Shown here one piece after another: positions 1 to 5,753 of a DNA stretch of 7,311 nt. A program made the position numbers and the translations under genes. Source of the DNA: an uncultured Eubacteriales bacterium. Lineage in GTDB: Bacteria; Bacillota; Clostridia; Oscillospirales; CAG-272. The notes under the pieces were generated by a model. The model was not told where the DNA came from. It worked only from the letters and a program-made list of their open reading frames with translations, and did not search any database. The DNA is taken from NCBI GenBank assembly GCA_900556615.1, contig USPP01000072.1, positions 1 to 7,311 of the forward strand, given 5' to 3'. Position 1 is the stretch's first letter, and each line of letters begins with the position of its first letter.

Positions 1-85
1 GCGCTCTTGCCTCCTCAATTGGTATCGTCTGACAAAAAATACGGCGGAGCATCTGCACAACAATCATTGTGCGGTATTGCCTTAA
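1..85 (-). repeat. Partial MITE-like element, left copy (outer end cut by window edge)
   Basis: Bases 2-85 are an inverted copy of bases 4737-4820: 75 of 84 positions match with no gap. The right boundary is the terminal motif GCGGTATTGCCTTAA (71-85), which corresponds to the terminal inverted repeat of the complete copy at 4737-4916. An internal hairpin is formed by GCACAA (55-60) and TTGTGC (67-72). The other end of the element lies before the window. No coding capacity is visible. It sits directly upstream of the marR promoter and, with the right copy, brackets the whole operon. The MITE interpretation is inference from the terminal repeats, the small size and the lack of a transposase. 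It could also be another kind of dispersed intergenic repeat. Confidence 0.75.
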
Positions 86-107
86 AAAAATCTTTGCATT
101 CTGTTTA

Positions 108-140
108 TTGCTTTGACATAATATACGGATATAATATTCT
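108..140 (+). promoter_or_regulatory. Promoter of the marR-ABC operon
   Basis: A perfect -35 box TTGACA (113-118) is followed after 16 nt by TATTCT (135-140), a 4/6 match to the -10 box. A perfect TATAAT (130-135) is also present, but it lies only 11 nt from that -35; it pairs better with TTGCTT (108-113) at 16 nt spacing. Either pair would be a sigma-A-type (vegetative) promoter starting transcription about 20-30 nt before the marR start codon. No other promoter is evident further down the operon. Confidence 0.65.
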
Positions 141-157
141 AAAATTAGAATTTCTAA
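136..157. promoter_or_regulatory. Probable MarR operator: two overlapping palindromes
   Basis: Three half-sites alternate in orientation: TTCTAA (137-142), TTAGAA (145-150) and TTCTAA (152-157). The first two form the palindrome ATTCTAA-AA-TTAGAAT (136-151), and the last two form TTAGAA-T-TTCTAA (145-157), so the middle half-site is shared. They overlap the -10 region and expected transcription start of the operon. AT-rich palindromes of about 16 nt in this position are typical binding sites of dimeric MarR repressors. That the adjacent MarR protein binds here is inference. Confidence 0.6.
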
Positions 158-169
158 AAAGAGGATTAT

Positions 170-619
170 ATGAAACCATATGAGATAATTTTATACGGAA
201 AGACAATTATGGCGATATATGCCGAATTCTGTCAGCCTGTATGTCAGAAGCACGGAATTAACCAAACCTGTCTTGACATACTGCTTTTTCTTGCTAATAA
301 CCCTGAATATCATTCTGCGCGCGATATCTGCGAAATTCGCGGAATTAAAAGCGGAATCGCTTCGGTGGCGGTCGAAAATTTAGTAAAAAAGGGATATCTG
401 GAGCGCGGGGACAGTTCGAAGGACCGGCGGATTAAGCTTCTGCTCCCTACCGAGGCGGCGGCGGAAATTATCCGTGACGGAAGAATGAAGCAGATGGAAT
501 TTTTTACCGAGATTACAGCCGGAATCCGTCCGGAGGAAATTGAGATTCACCGGTCGGTTACCGAACGGTTTATAAAAAATGTAAAACGTCTCGAAGGAAA
601 GGGCAAAAAAAATGCTTAA
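170..619 (+). CDS. MarR-family winged-helix transcriptional regulator
   Basis: This 149-residue protein has the length and layout of MarR regulators. A helical N-terminal segment is followed by a winged helix-turn-helix at about residues 33-95. Within it, ARDICEIRG leads into a recognition helix at about 59-73, and the wing carries the family's D-x-R core (Asp85-Arg86-Arg87). MarR proteins are cytoplasmic dimers that usually repress neighbouring efflux genes until a ligand or oxidant releases them. Cys21, Cys25, Cys34 and Cys54 are present, so redox sensing is possible but not shown. GAGG at 161-164 is the ribosome binding site for the ATG at 170. The gene overlaps the first ABC gene by 8 nt and stands first in the operon behind a palindromic operator, which suggests that it regulates itself and the exporter. 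The ligand is unknown. Confidence 0.9.
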   Translation: MKPYEIILYGKTIMAIYAEFCQPVCQKHGINQTCLDILLFLANNPEYHSARDICEIRGIKSGIASVAVENLVKKGYLERGDSSKDRRIKLLLPTEAAAEIIRDGRMKQMEFFTEITAGIRPEEIEIHRSVTERFIKNVKRLEGKGKKNA

Positions 620-2393
620 GCTACTGAAAAAATTGAAAAAGAGAGAATGGCTCATGGCGGCGCTGTGCGCTCTGTTTGTTTTGGGACAAATCTACTTCGA
701 TCTTTTGCTTCCCGACTATATGAGCGAGCTTACCGTTCTTATCAAAACGCCGGGCAGCACCGTTTCTGAAATACTTAATATGGGTGCGCAAATGCTTGGC
801 TGTACGCTTGCCAGCGCGGCGCTTGCCGTTGCATGCGGTTTTCTCTCGGCAAAGGTTGCCGCCGGATTCAGTTATGCGGTGAGGGAGGATGTATTCAACA
901 AGGTATCCGATTTCGGTCAGGAGGAAATGTTTGATTTTTCGGTTCCAAGCCTCATAAACAGAACAACAAATGATATCACGCAAATACAGATGCTTGTTTC
1001 AATGGGACTTCAGGTTATGATAAAATCCCCTGTCATGGCAGTATGGGCGGTAATAAAAATTATCAATAAGAGCTGGGAGCTTTCGGTTATTACGGCAGGC
1101 TTTGTCGTTGCGCTCTTTGCCATGATGATTGTGATTGTATCGGTTGTCCTGCCGAGAGTACGCCGGGTGCAGAAGCTTACAGATAATTTGAATCTTGTCG
1201 CCCGCGAGAACCTTACCGGAATCAATGTCGTTCATGCCTTTAACGCAGAGGAATATCAGAATGAGAAGTTCGATAGGGCAAGCGATATTCTCATGAAAAC
1301 ACAGCTCTTTAATCAGCGCGCTTTTGCGCTCTTAAACCCCGCGGTCAGCCTTGCGATGAATTCTCTCGCTCTTGTAATATATTGGGTTGGAGCCTCACTC
1401 GTCAATCGGATTCCGGCTATTGACGCCATAGGACGCTTGTCGCAGTTCAGCAACGTGGTGGTATTCGGAACCTATGCCACTTATGTGATTATGTCCATTA
1501 TGATGCTGGTTATGATTATCATGTTTCTTCCCGCCGCCCAGGTATCGGCGCAGCGCATCAATGAAGTGCTTGAAAGAAAAATTCGTCTCAGACAGGGAGA
1601 GTCGGAAGAGGCTTCCGAGGTCGGAACGGTGGAGTTCAGAAACGTTTCCTTCCGTTATCCGTCGTCGTCGGGAAATGTTCTCGAAAACATCAGCTTTAGA
1701 GCCGAAAAGGGGGAGACAATAGCTTTTATCGGCTCTACCGGAAGCGGTAAAACAACCCTTGTAAGCCTTGCCGCACGGTTCTATGACGCTACCGAGGGGG
1801 AAATTCTGATCGACGGACGCAATATCAAGGAATTCAGCTTTGATTCTCTGTATGACCGGATAGGATACGTAACTCAGAAAGCAGTGCTTTTTGCCGGAGA
1901 TATAAAGGAAAATGTTCTTTTTGGTGAAAGCAGAGGCACAGGGGACGATGCGGCGGTAAACAGCGCGCTTGAGCTGGCGCAGGCAGCGGAGTTTGTAAGT
2001 AAGCTTCCGGAAGGGGTTAATGCTCCTATTGCACAGGGCGGCGTGAATGTCTCGGGAGGACAAAAGCAGAGACTTTCCATTGCAAGAGCATTGGCAAGAA
2101 AACCCGAGATACTGATATTTGACGATTCTTTTTCAGCACTGGATTATAAAACAGACGCGGTGCTCCGAGACGGACTGATGAAAGAACTTCCGGATACGAC
2201 AAAGCTGATAGTTGCACAGCGAATCGGAACCATACGAAACGCCGATAAAATCATTGTGCTCGACGATGGAAAAGCAGTCGGTGTCGGAACGCATGAGGAG
2301 CTTCTTTCAAGCTGCCGCGTATATAGGGAAATCGCAATGTCACAATTATCCGAGAAGGAACTCGGCTTTAACGAAGGAGGAAAAAGCATATGA
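612..2393 (+). CDS. ABC exporter subunit A (TMD-NBD half-transporter with degenerate ATP site)
   Basis: A 593-residue fused membrane and ATPase half-transporter of the multidrug/lipid exporter type. About six hydrophobic helices occupy residues 13-310 (near 13-32, 60-80, 134-152, 157-180, 245-265 and 283-308). The nucleotide-binding domain follows: Walker A GSTGSGKTT (374-382, Lys380), Q-loop Gln422, intact signature VSGGQ (480-484) and Walker B ending in Asp504. The residue after Walker B, normally the catalytic Glu, is Asp505, and the switch (H-loop) His is Gln536 in VAQR. This pattern marks the degenerate half of a heterodimeric exporter, as in TM287 of TM287/288. Its partner is the next gene, which overlaps it in an ATGA junction. 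GGAAAGGG just before the ATG at 612 is the ribosome binding site, inside the end of marR. The substrate cannot be told from sequence; drug or peptide efflux is likely given the MarR gene. Confidence 0.92.
   Translation: MLKLLKKLKKREWLMAALCALFVLGQIYFDLLLPDYMSELTVLIKTPGSTVSEILNMGAQMLGCTLASAALAVACGFLSAKVAAGFSYAVREDVFNKVSDFGQEEMFDFSVPSLINRTTNDITQIQMLVSMGLQVMIKSPVMAVWAVIKIINKSWELSVITAGFVVALFAMMIVIVSVVLPRVRRVQKLTDNLNLVARENLTGINVVHAFNAEEYQNEKFDRASDILMKTQLFNQRAFALLNPAVSLAMNSLALVIYWVGASLVNRIPAIDAIGRLSQFSNVVVFGTYATYVIMSIMMLVMIIMFLPAAQVSAQRINEVLERKIRLRQGESEEASEVGTVEFRNVSFRYPSSSGNVLENISFRAEKGETIAFIGSTGSGKTTLVSLAARFYDATEGEILIDGRNIKEFSFDSLYDRIGYVTQKAVLFAGDIKENVLFGESRGTGDDAAVNSALELAQAAEFVSKLPEGVNAPIAQGGVNVSGGQKQRLSIARALARKPEILIFDDSFSALDYKTDAVLRDGLMKELPDTTKLIVAQRIGTIRNADKIIVLDDGKAVGVGTHEELLSSCRVYREIAMSQLSEKELGFNEGGKSI
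2373..2380 (+). promoter_or_regulatory. Strong ribosome binding site for ABC subunit B
   Basis: GAAGGAGG lies within the last codons of subunit A, 9 nt before the ATG at 2390. It fixes this start codon, and it supports translation of the second subunit at a level matching its partner. Confidence 0.8.
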
Positions 2394-4186
2394 ACAGACC
2401 GAACGGCCGCGGCATGATGCCAGCGGTAAAGAGCAAACGCGGTATAGTAGGCGTCTTAAAGGAACTGTTTCGGTACTCCTCTTCTTTAAAGCTGCCGATG
2501 GCGGTGGCAATGCTGCTTGCTGTGACGGGAGCGATTCTTACCATAATCGGTCCCGATAAGCTCAGTCAGATAACCAATCTGATATCGGATTCTCTTTTGG
2601 GGGATATCGATATGGAGGCAATCGCCTCGGTGGGAATTTTCTTGCTCCTCCTATATGCGGGAAGCGCACTTTGTACCTATATTGAGCATTATATAATGGC
2701 GACGGTGACGCTCAGACTGTCAAAGCAATTAAGAAACGATCTTTCGGAAAAGATCAACCGTGTGCCGATGAAATATTTCAATACAACCTCTCACGGCGAT
2801 ATTCTGAGCCGTATTACGAATGACGTCAGCACGCTTCAGCAGGCTCTGTCTAACAGTCTTCCTTCCATGATAAGCGCGGCGGCACAGTTTATCGGCTGTC
2901 TTATCATGATGTTTGTGACAGAGTGGAGAATGGCGACGGCGGCGGTGTTGGTAACGCTTTTCGGATTTGTTATCATGATTGTGATTATGAGCCGCTCGCA
3001 AAAGCATTTTACCGCACGTCAGGAAAATCTCGGAGAGCTCAACGGATATATAGAAGAAATGTACTCCGGTCATGATGTGGTACGGATATCCAGAGCAGAG
3101 AAAAAAGTCAGAAAGCGTTTTGCGGATATGAATAAAGCCGTATATGACGCGAACTGGAAGAGTCAATTTCTGTCGGGCGTTATGCAGCCGCTTATGAACG
3201 TCATCGGAAATGTGGCGGTCTGCGTTATCGGCTCCGCGCTTGCTCTGCGCGGCGACAGCGGTGTTGACATCGGCGTAATCGTAGCGTTTATTATGTATGT
3301 GCGTCTCTTTACCTCTCCTCTCAGTACAATCGCTCAGAGTATGACGAATATGCAGACTGCGGCGGCTGCGGGAGACAGAGTATTTGATTTTCTCGGAGAG
3401 GAGGAGATGCCGGATGAATCCGGCAAGCTTCCCGCGCCGACTTCTGTGCGCGGGGAGGTAATCTTTGAGCATGTGCGTTTCAGCTATCCGTCAAAACCCG
3501 ATAAAATTATTATAAAAGACTTTTCCGCCTATATAAAGCCGGGACAAAAAGTAGCGATCGTAGGACCTACAGGCGCAGGAAAAACCACAATGGTAAATCT
3601 GCTTATGAGATTCTTTGAAGTAAACAGCGGAAGAATTCTGATTGACGGCATCCCCGTCTCCGATATGAACCGTAAGAGTGTTCACAGTCTTTTCGGAATG
3701 GTGCTTCAGGATACATGGCTGTTTGAAGGAACTGTCAGAGAGAATCTTGTTTATAATAAGACGGGAGTAAGCGACGAACAGCTTGAAGCGGCGTGCCGTG
3801 CCTGCGGGTTATATCATTTTATAGAAACACTTCCCCACGGCTTCGATACGGTTCTCAGTGAGAATGTCGCAATATCGGCGGGACAAAAGCAGCTCTTTAC
3901 GATTGCAAGAGCTATGATACAAAACAGTCCTATGTTGATACTTGACGAGGCTACCTCTTCAGTAGATACGAGGACGGAACTGATCACGCAGCAAGCGATG
4001 GATAAACTGACGGAGAAACGTACCAGCTTTGTTATAGCTCATCGTCTTTCCACAATTAAAAACGCAGATCTTATACTCGTTATGCGTGACGGGGATGTTA
4101 TAGAACAGGGAACTCATGAAGATCTGCTTGCCCGTAACGGCTTCTATGCCGCTCTGTACAACAGTCAATTTGAGGCGGCTTCATAA
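2390..4186 (+). CDS. ABC exporter subunit B (TMD-NBD half-transporter with catalytic Walker B)
   Basis: A 598-residue half-transporter. A basic N-terminus is followed by about six membrane helices (near 38-57, 80-100, 158-178, 183-200, 262-283 and 290-310). The family segment MKYFNTTSHGDILSRITND at about 125-145 is the coupling region before the third helix. The ATPase domain has Walker A GPTGAGKTT (392-400, Lys398), Q-loop Gln440, Walker B with Asp519 and catalytic Glu520, and H-loop His551 in IAHRLST. The signature motif is altered: ISAGQ (495-499), with Ala497 in place of the first Gly of SGGQ. In a heterodimer this weakened signature faces the degenerate Walker B of subunit A, while its own intact Glu and His face subunit A's intact VSGGQ. 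One ATP site should therefore hydrolyse and the other mainly bind ATP. It starts inside the stop of subunit A and ends in TAATG, overlapping the next gene by 1 nt. Confidence 0.93.
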   Translation: MNRPNGRGMMPAVKSKRGIVGVLKELFRYSSSLKLPMAVAMLLAVTGAILTIIGPDKLSQITNLISDSLLGDIDMEAIASVGIFLLLLYAGSALCTYIEHYIMATVTLRLSKQLRNDLSEKINRVPMKYFNTTSHGDILSRITNDVSTLQQALSNSLPSMISAAAQFIGCLIMMFVTEWRMATAAVLVTLFGFVIMIVIMSRSQKHFTARQENLGELNGYIEEMYSGHDVVRISRAEKKVRKRFADMNKAVYDANWKSQFLSGVMQPLMNVIGNVAVCVIGSALALRGDSGVDIGVIVAFIMYVRLFTSPLSTIAQSMTNMQTAAAAGDRVFDFLGEEEMPDESGKLPAPTSVRGEVIFEHVRFSYPSKPDKIIIKDFSAYIKPGQKVAIVGPTGAGKTTMVNLLMRFFEVNSGRILIDGIPVSDMNRKSVHSLFGMVLQDTWLFEGTVRENLVYNKTGVSDEQLEAACRACGLYHFIETLPHGFDTVLSENVAISAGQKQLFTIARAMIQNSPMLILDEATSSVDTRTELITQQAMDKLTEKRTSFVIAHRLSTIKNADLILVMRDGDVIEQGTHEDLLARNGFYAALYNSQFEAAS

Positions 4187-4740
4187 TGAAATATATTAAG
4201 GAAAAAATAGACGGCGGGGGAGCAGTCTTGCGTAACGAAGAAGGAAGGGCTGTCATTAAAATGACGGTCAGAGACGATACTTCTTTTCTCTCCCCGTATT
4301 CCGGGAACGACGTCCCGATGATATCCTCCGATGTCGCTGATTTTATAAAAGAAAGCGCCGTCTCGTTCAAACCAAAGGAGAAATTTGTGCTTGATATTTA
4401 CGGTGAATGCATAGATTGCATAGATGAAGAAGAAAAAATAATCTATACCGCCGCTATAAAAAACTATTTCTCAGCTCAGAACGTTTCCGGTGCAAGAGAC
4501 TTAAAAAGAAATATGCGGATAGCGATTGTTATGTTTCTGTCAGGTTTGCTGGCGCTGTCCTGTATGTTTGTTTTTGAAAATCACGGTGTAGGAGAACTAT
4601 GGATTGAGTGTATTGATATACTTGCATGGGTTTTTCTTTGGGAAACAGCGGATTTACTGTTTATTTCGAGAAATGCAATGAAAGTAAAGCAAACGAGGCT
4701 CAATTCCCTGATTGAAATGCCGATTCGTTTTTACAGTTAA
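4186..4740 (+). CDS. Uncharacterised operon-end protein with two predicted membrane helices
   Basis: I do not recognise the family of this 184-residue protein. Residues 1-105 are soluble, charged and mixed alpha/beta in look (for example AVIKMTVRDD near 22-31 and a run of acidic residues at 78-83), with Cys75 and Cys78 spaced as C-x2-C. Two hydrophobic segments follow at about 112-130 and 139-160, the second interrupted by Glu and Asp. A basic stretch comes between the soluble part and the first helix (RDLKRNMR), and another basic tail follows the second. The 1-nt TAATG overlap with the exporter gene implies translational coupling, so it may be an accessory or modulator of the transporter; that is inference. 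Its stop codon (4738-4740) lies in the terminal repeat of the MITE-like element that follows, so the C-terminus may be shortened or altered relative to homologues. Confidence 0.75.
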   Translation: MKYIKEKIDGGGAVLRNEEGRAVIKMTVRDDTSFLSPYSGNDVPMISSDVADFIKESAVSFKPKEKFVLDIYGECIDCIDEEEKIIYTAAIKNYFSAQNVSGARDLKRNMRIAIVMFLSGLLALSCMFVFENHGVGELWIECIDILAWVFLWETADLLFISRNAMKVKQTRLNSLIEMPIRFYS

Positions 4741-4916
4741 GGTAATACCGCACAATGATTGTTGTGCAGTTGCGCCGCCAGATTTTTCGTCAGACAATAC
4801 AAATTGAGAAGGCAAGAGCGACTCCTCTACTGACGAAATTTGTGAGGTACGACGGAAAAGATGCAAGCATATGCGCAATAAAGGCGTTAGCCGTGCACCC
4901 GGCGGTATATCCTTAA
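4737..4916 (+). repeat. Complete MITE-like element, ~180 bp, right copy
   Basis: The ends are imperfect 15-bp inverted repeats: TTAAGGTAATACCGC (4737-4751), and GCGGTATATCCTTAA (4902-4916) whose complement differs at 2 of 15 positions. The first 84 bases are an inverted copy of bases 2-85 (75/84 identical). An inner hairpin is formed by GCACAA (4750-4755) and TTGTGC (4762-4767). No open reading frame worth calling is present, so any movement would need a transposase from elsewhere. A TA or TTAA target duplication is possible at the ends but cannot be told apart from the repeat itself. I do not recognise the parent insertion sequence. Confidence 0.75.
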
Positions 4917-4977
4917 GGAATAACCTTATATGTCGTTCTGTAAAGAGACAAAATCATAATAATCTGAGAAAAAATAT

Positions 4978-5016
4978 TTCAGGGGGTGTCATGTTAAACT
5001 ATGACAGCCCCCTGAA
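4978..5016. terminator. Strong bidirectional intrinsic terminator
   Basis: TTCAGGGGG (4978-4986) plus TGTCAT (4987-4992) pair with ATGACA (5001-5006) and CCCCCTGAA (5008-5016). This gives a 15-bp stem with one bulged G (5007) and an 8-nt loop. On the minus strand the stem is followed by AATATTTTTTCTC, a good U-tract for ending the ymxH-like transcript. On the plus strand a weaker TTATTTTT follows a few bases later and could end transcripts reading through from the ABC operon. It lies between two converging transcription units, as expected for a shared terminator. Confidence 0.75.
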
Positions 5017-5118
5017 CAGTTATTTTTGGAAATCAATGAATTTTTTCCATACAAAAAGTATAGAAGTATAGACAAAACAAGCCGTGTAAAAATGGATTTC
5101 GGTTACACTTTCCCGCAT

Positions 5119-5358
5119 CTACTGCGTTATATTTTTCATATTTACAATGATAAGATCTTCACCGATATGTTCTATACACGCCCACGGAATTTTTATATCG
5201 GGTGCACGGGAAAAAATGCCACTCTCTCCTGGAACGATGATGGCAAGCAGTCTCGCATCATTGATATCGACCTCAATATCGCTCACATAGCCAAGTCTTT
5301 TTCCGTTTGATACATTTATTACCTCTTTATTTCTCAAATCGTTTATACAGCAGTCCAT
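5119..5358 (-). CDS. ymxH: YlmC/YmxH-family PRC-barrel sporulation protein
   Basis: A 79-residue protein that is essentially one PRC-barrel domain. It has the family's opening (NDLRNKEVINVSNGKRLGYVSDIEVD, about residues 6-31), a central strand segment LLAIIVPG, and the closing KIPWACIEHIGEDLIIV. The size matches the YlmC/YmxH group of small proteins found in spore-forming Firmicutes; their exact role is not established. The minus-strand ATG at 5358 has an AAGGA-type ribosome binding site 4 nt upstream (GAAGG, complement of 5363-5367). It is transcribed away from spoIVA and toward the hairpin at 4978-5016. The symbol is by family resemblance; ylmC is equally possible. Confidence 0.85.
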   Translation of the reverse strand: MDCCINDLRNKEVINVSNGKRLGYVSDIEVDINDARLLAIIVPGESGIFSRAPDIKIPWACIEHIGEDLIIVNMKNITQ

Positions 5359-5402
5359 TTTTCCTTCTTCCTTTCCATAATAAAGGCGTTGTTTACAGAG
5401 TC

Positions 5403-5430
5403 ATTCTATTCGGGAAGATCGGAAATAATA
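5403..5430 (-). promoter_or_regulatory. Possible sigma-E-like promoter of the ymxH-like gene
   Basis: On the minus strand TATTATT (5424-5430) matches the sigma-E -35 consensus KMATATT at 6 of 7 positions. After 13 nt, AATAGAAT (5403-5410) matches the -10 CATACANT at most positions, lacking the initial C. Transcription would begin about 40 nt before the start codon. AT-rich chance matches are common, so this is tentative. Confidence 0.3.
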
Positions 5431-5447
5431 CCATATAACGCAATTAA

Positions 5448-5610
5448 GGGTACCTCTAAAAAATCACAGCCCAAAACCGGCTCGAGCTGGTTTCCGTCAT
5501 TTGTCGCAAAAATCCTTGATGAAGGCATACGCTCTTTTGTGGAATTTTTGTTTAGACTGATGAGAAAATCTCTTTGCTGTCTATGAACGTGGAATTATGA
5601 GAGGTGCCCC
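5448..5610. repeat. Second MITE-like element, ~163 bp, between ymxH and spoIVA
   Basis: The left end GGGTACCTCT (5448-5457) and the right end AGAGGTGCCCC (5600-5610) are inverted repeats with one mismatch and one extra base. TAA occurs immediately outside both ends (5445-5447 and 5611-5613), as for a 3-bp target duplication of the TNA type seen with some IS5-family elements. Inside is an imperfect hairpin AACCGGCTCGAGCTGGTT with a GCTCGAGC core near 5474-5491, and CCTT/AAGG near 5514-5525. No transposase reading frame is visible. This element is unrelated in sequence to the one at 4737-4916. The ends are short, so the assignment is moderate. Confidence 0.55.
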
Positions 5611-5663
5611 TAAAACATTCTTGCGTTTCTGTCATCATGACCGTAAAAATTATATTGCTTTTG

Positions 5664-5693
5664 TCATACGCAGAATATTCCTCGCATATGAAT
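5664..5693 (+). promoter_or_regulatory. Probable sigma-E promoter of spoIVA
   Basis: TCATACG (5664-5670) matches the sigma-E -35 consensus KMATATT at 5 of 7 positions. After exactly 14 nt it is followed by CATATGAAT (5685-5693), close to the -10 CATACANNT. Transcription would begin near 5700, about 55 nt before the spoIVA ATG. In Bacillus subtilis spoIVA is known to be transcribed in the mother cell by sigma-E, which agrees. The element at 5448-5610 ends about 50 bp upstream and leaves this promoter intact. Confidence 0.5.
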
Positions 5694-5753
5694 GTACAAA
5701 AACGAAAAGATTTCAAGGCACGGATACGATCCGTGACCGTCACGGAGGTTTTC

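Noticed and set aside
1..90. CRISPR array or other tandem repeat structure at the left edge
   Set aside because: The repeated unit is inverted and present only at two distant sites, with no regularly spaced direct repeats.
1395..2063. Long minus-strand reading frame (222 codons) inside ABC subunit A
   Set aside because: It lies wholly antisense to a well-supported transporter gene, with no recognisable domain and low-complexity Ser/Arg/His-rich content.
2729..3472. Long minus-strand reading frame (247 codons) inside ABC subunit B
   Set aside because: It is antisense to the membrane domain of the exporter, has His/Arg-rich composition and shows no domain, so it is a shadow frame.
5084..5108. 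GTGTAA/TTACAC inverted repeat downstream of the ymxH-like gene
   Set aside because: It is only 6 bp with a 13-nt loop and a poor T-run. The much stronger hairpin at 4978-5016 is the better terminator.
4871..5310. Small plus-strand reading frames after the operon (4871-5071 and 5026-5310)
   Set aside because: The first begins in the MITE-like element and runs through the terminator hairpin. The second lies largely antisense to the ymxH-like gene. Neither has a convincing ribosome binding site or family.
5389..5586. 65-codon reading frame in the ymxH-spoIVA gap
   Set aside because: It spans the repeat element and shows no resemblance to a transposase or other family.
5604..5753. A 50-residue N-terminal extension of SpoIVA starting at GTG 5604
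   Set aside because: The GTG lies in the terminal repeat of the 5448-5610 element. The added residues have no SpoIVA counterpart, and the ATG at 5754 has GGAGG upstream and gives the family's exact length and residue numbering.
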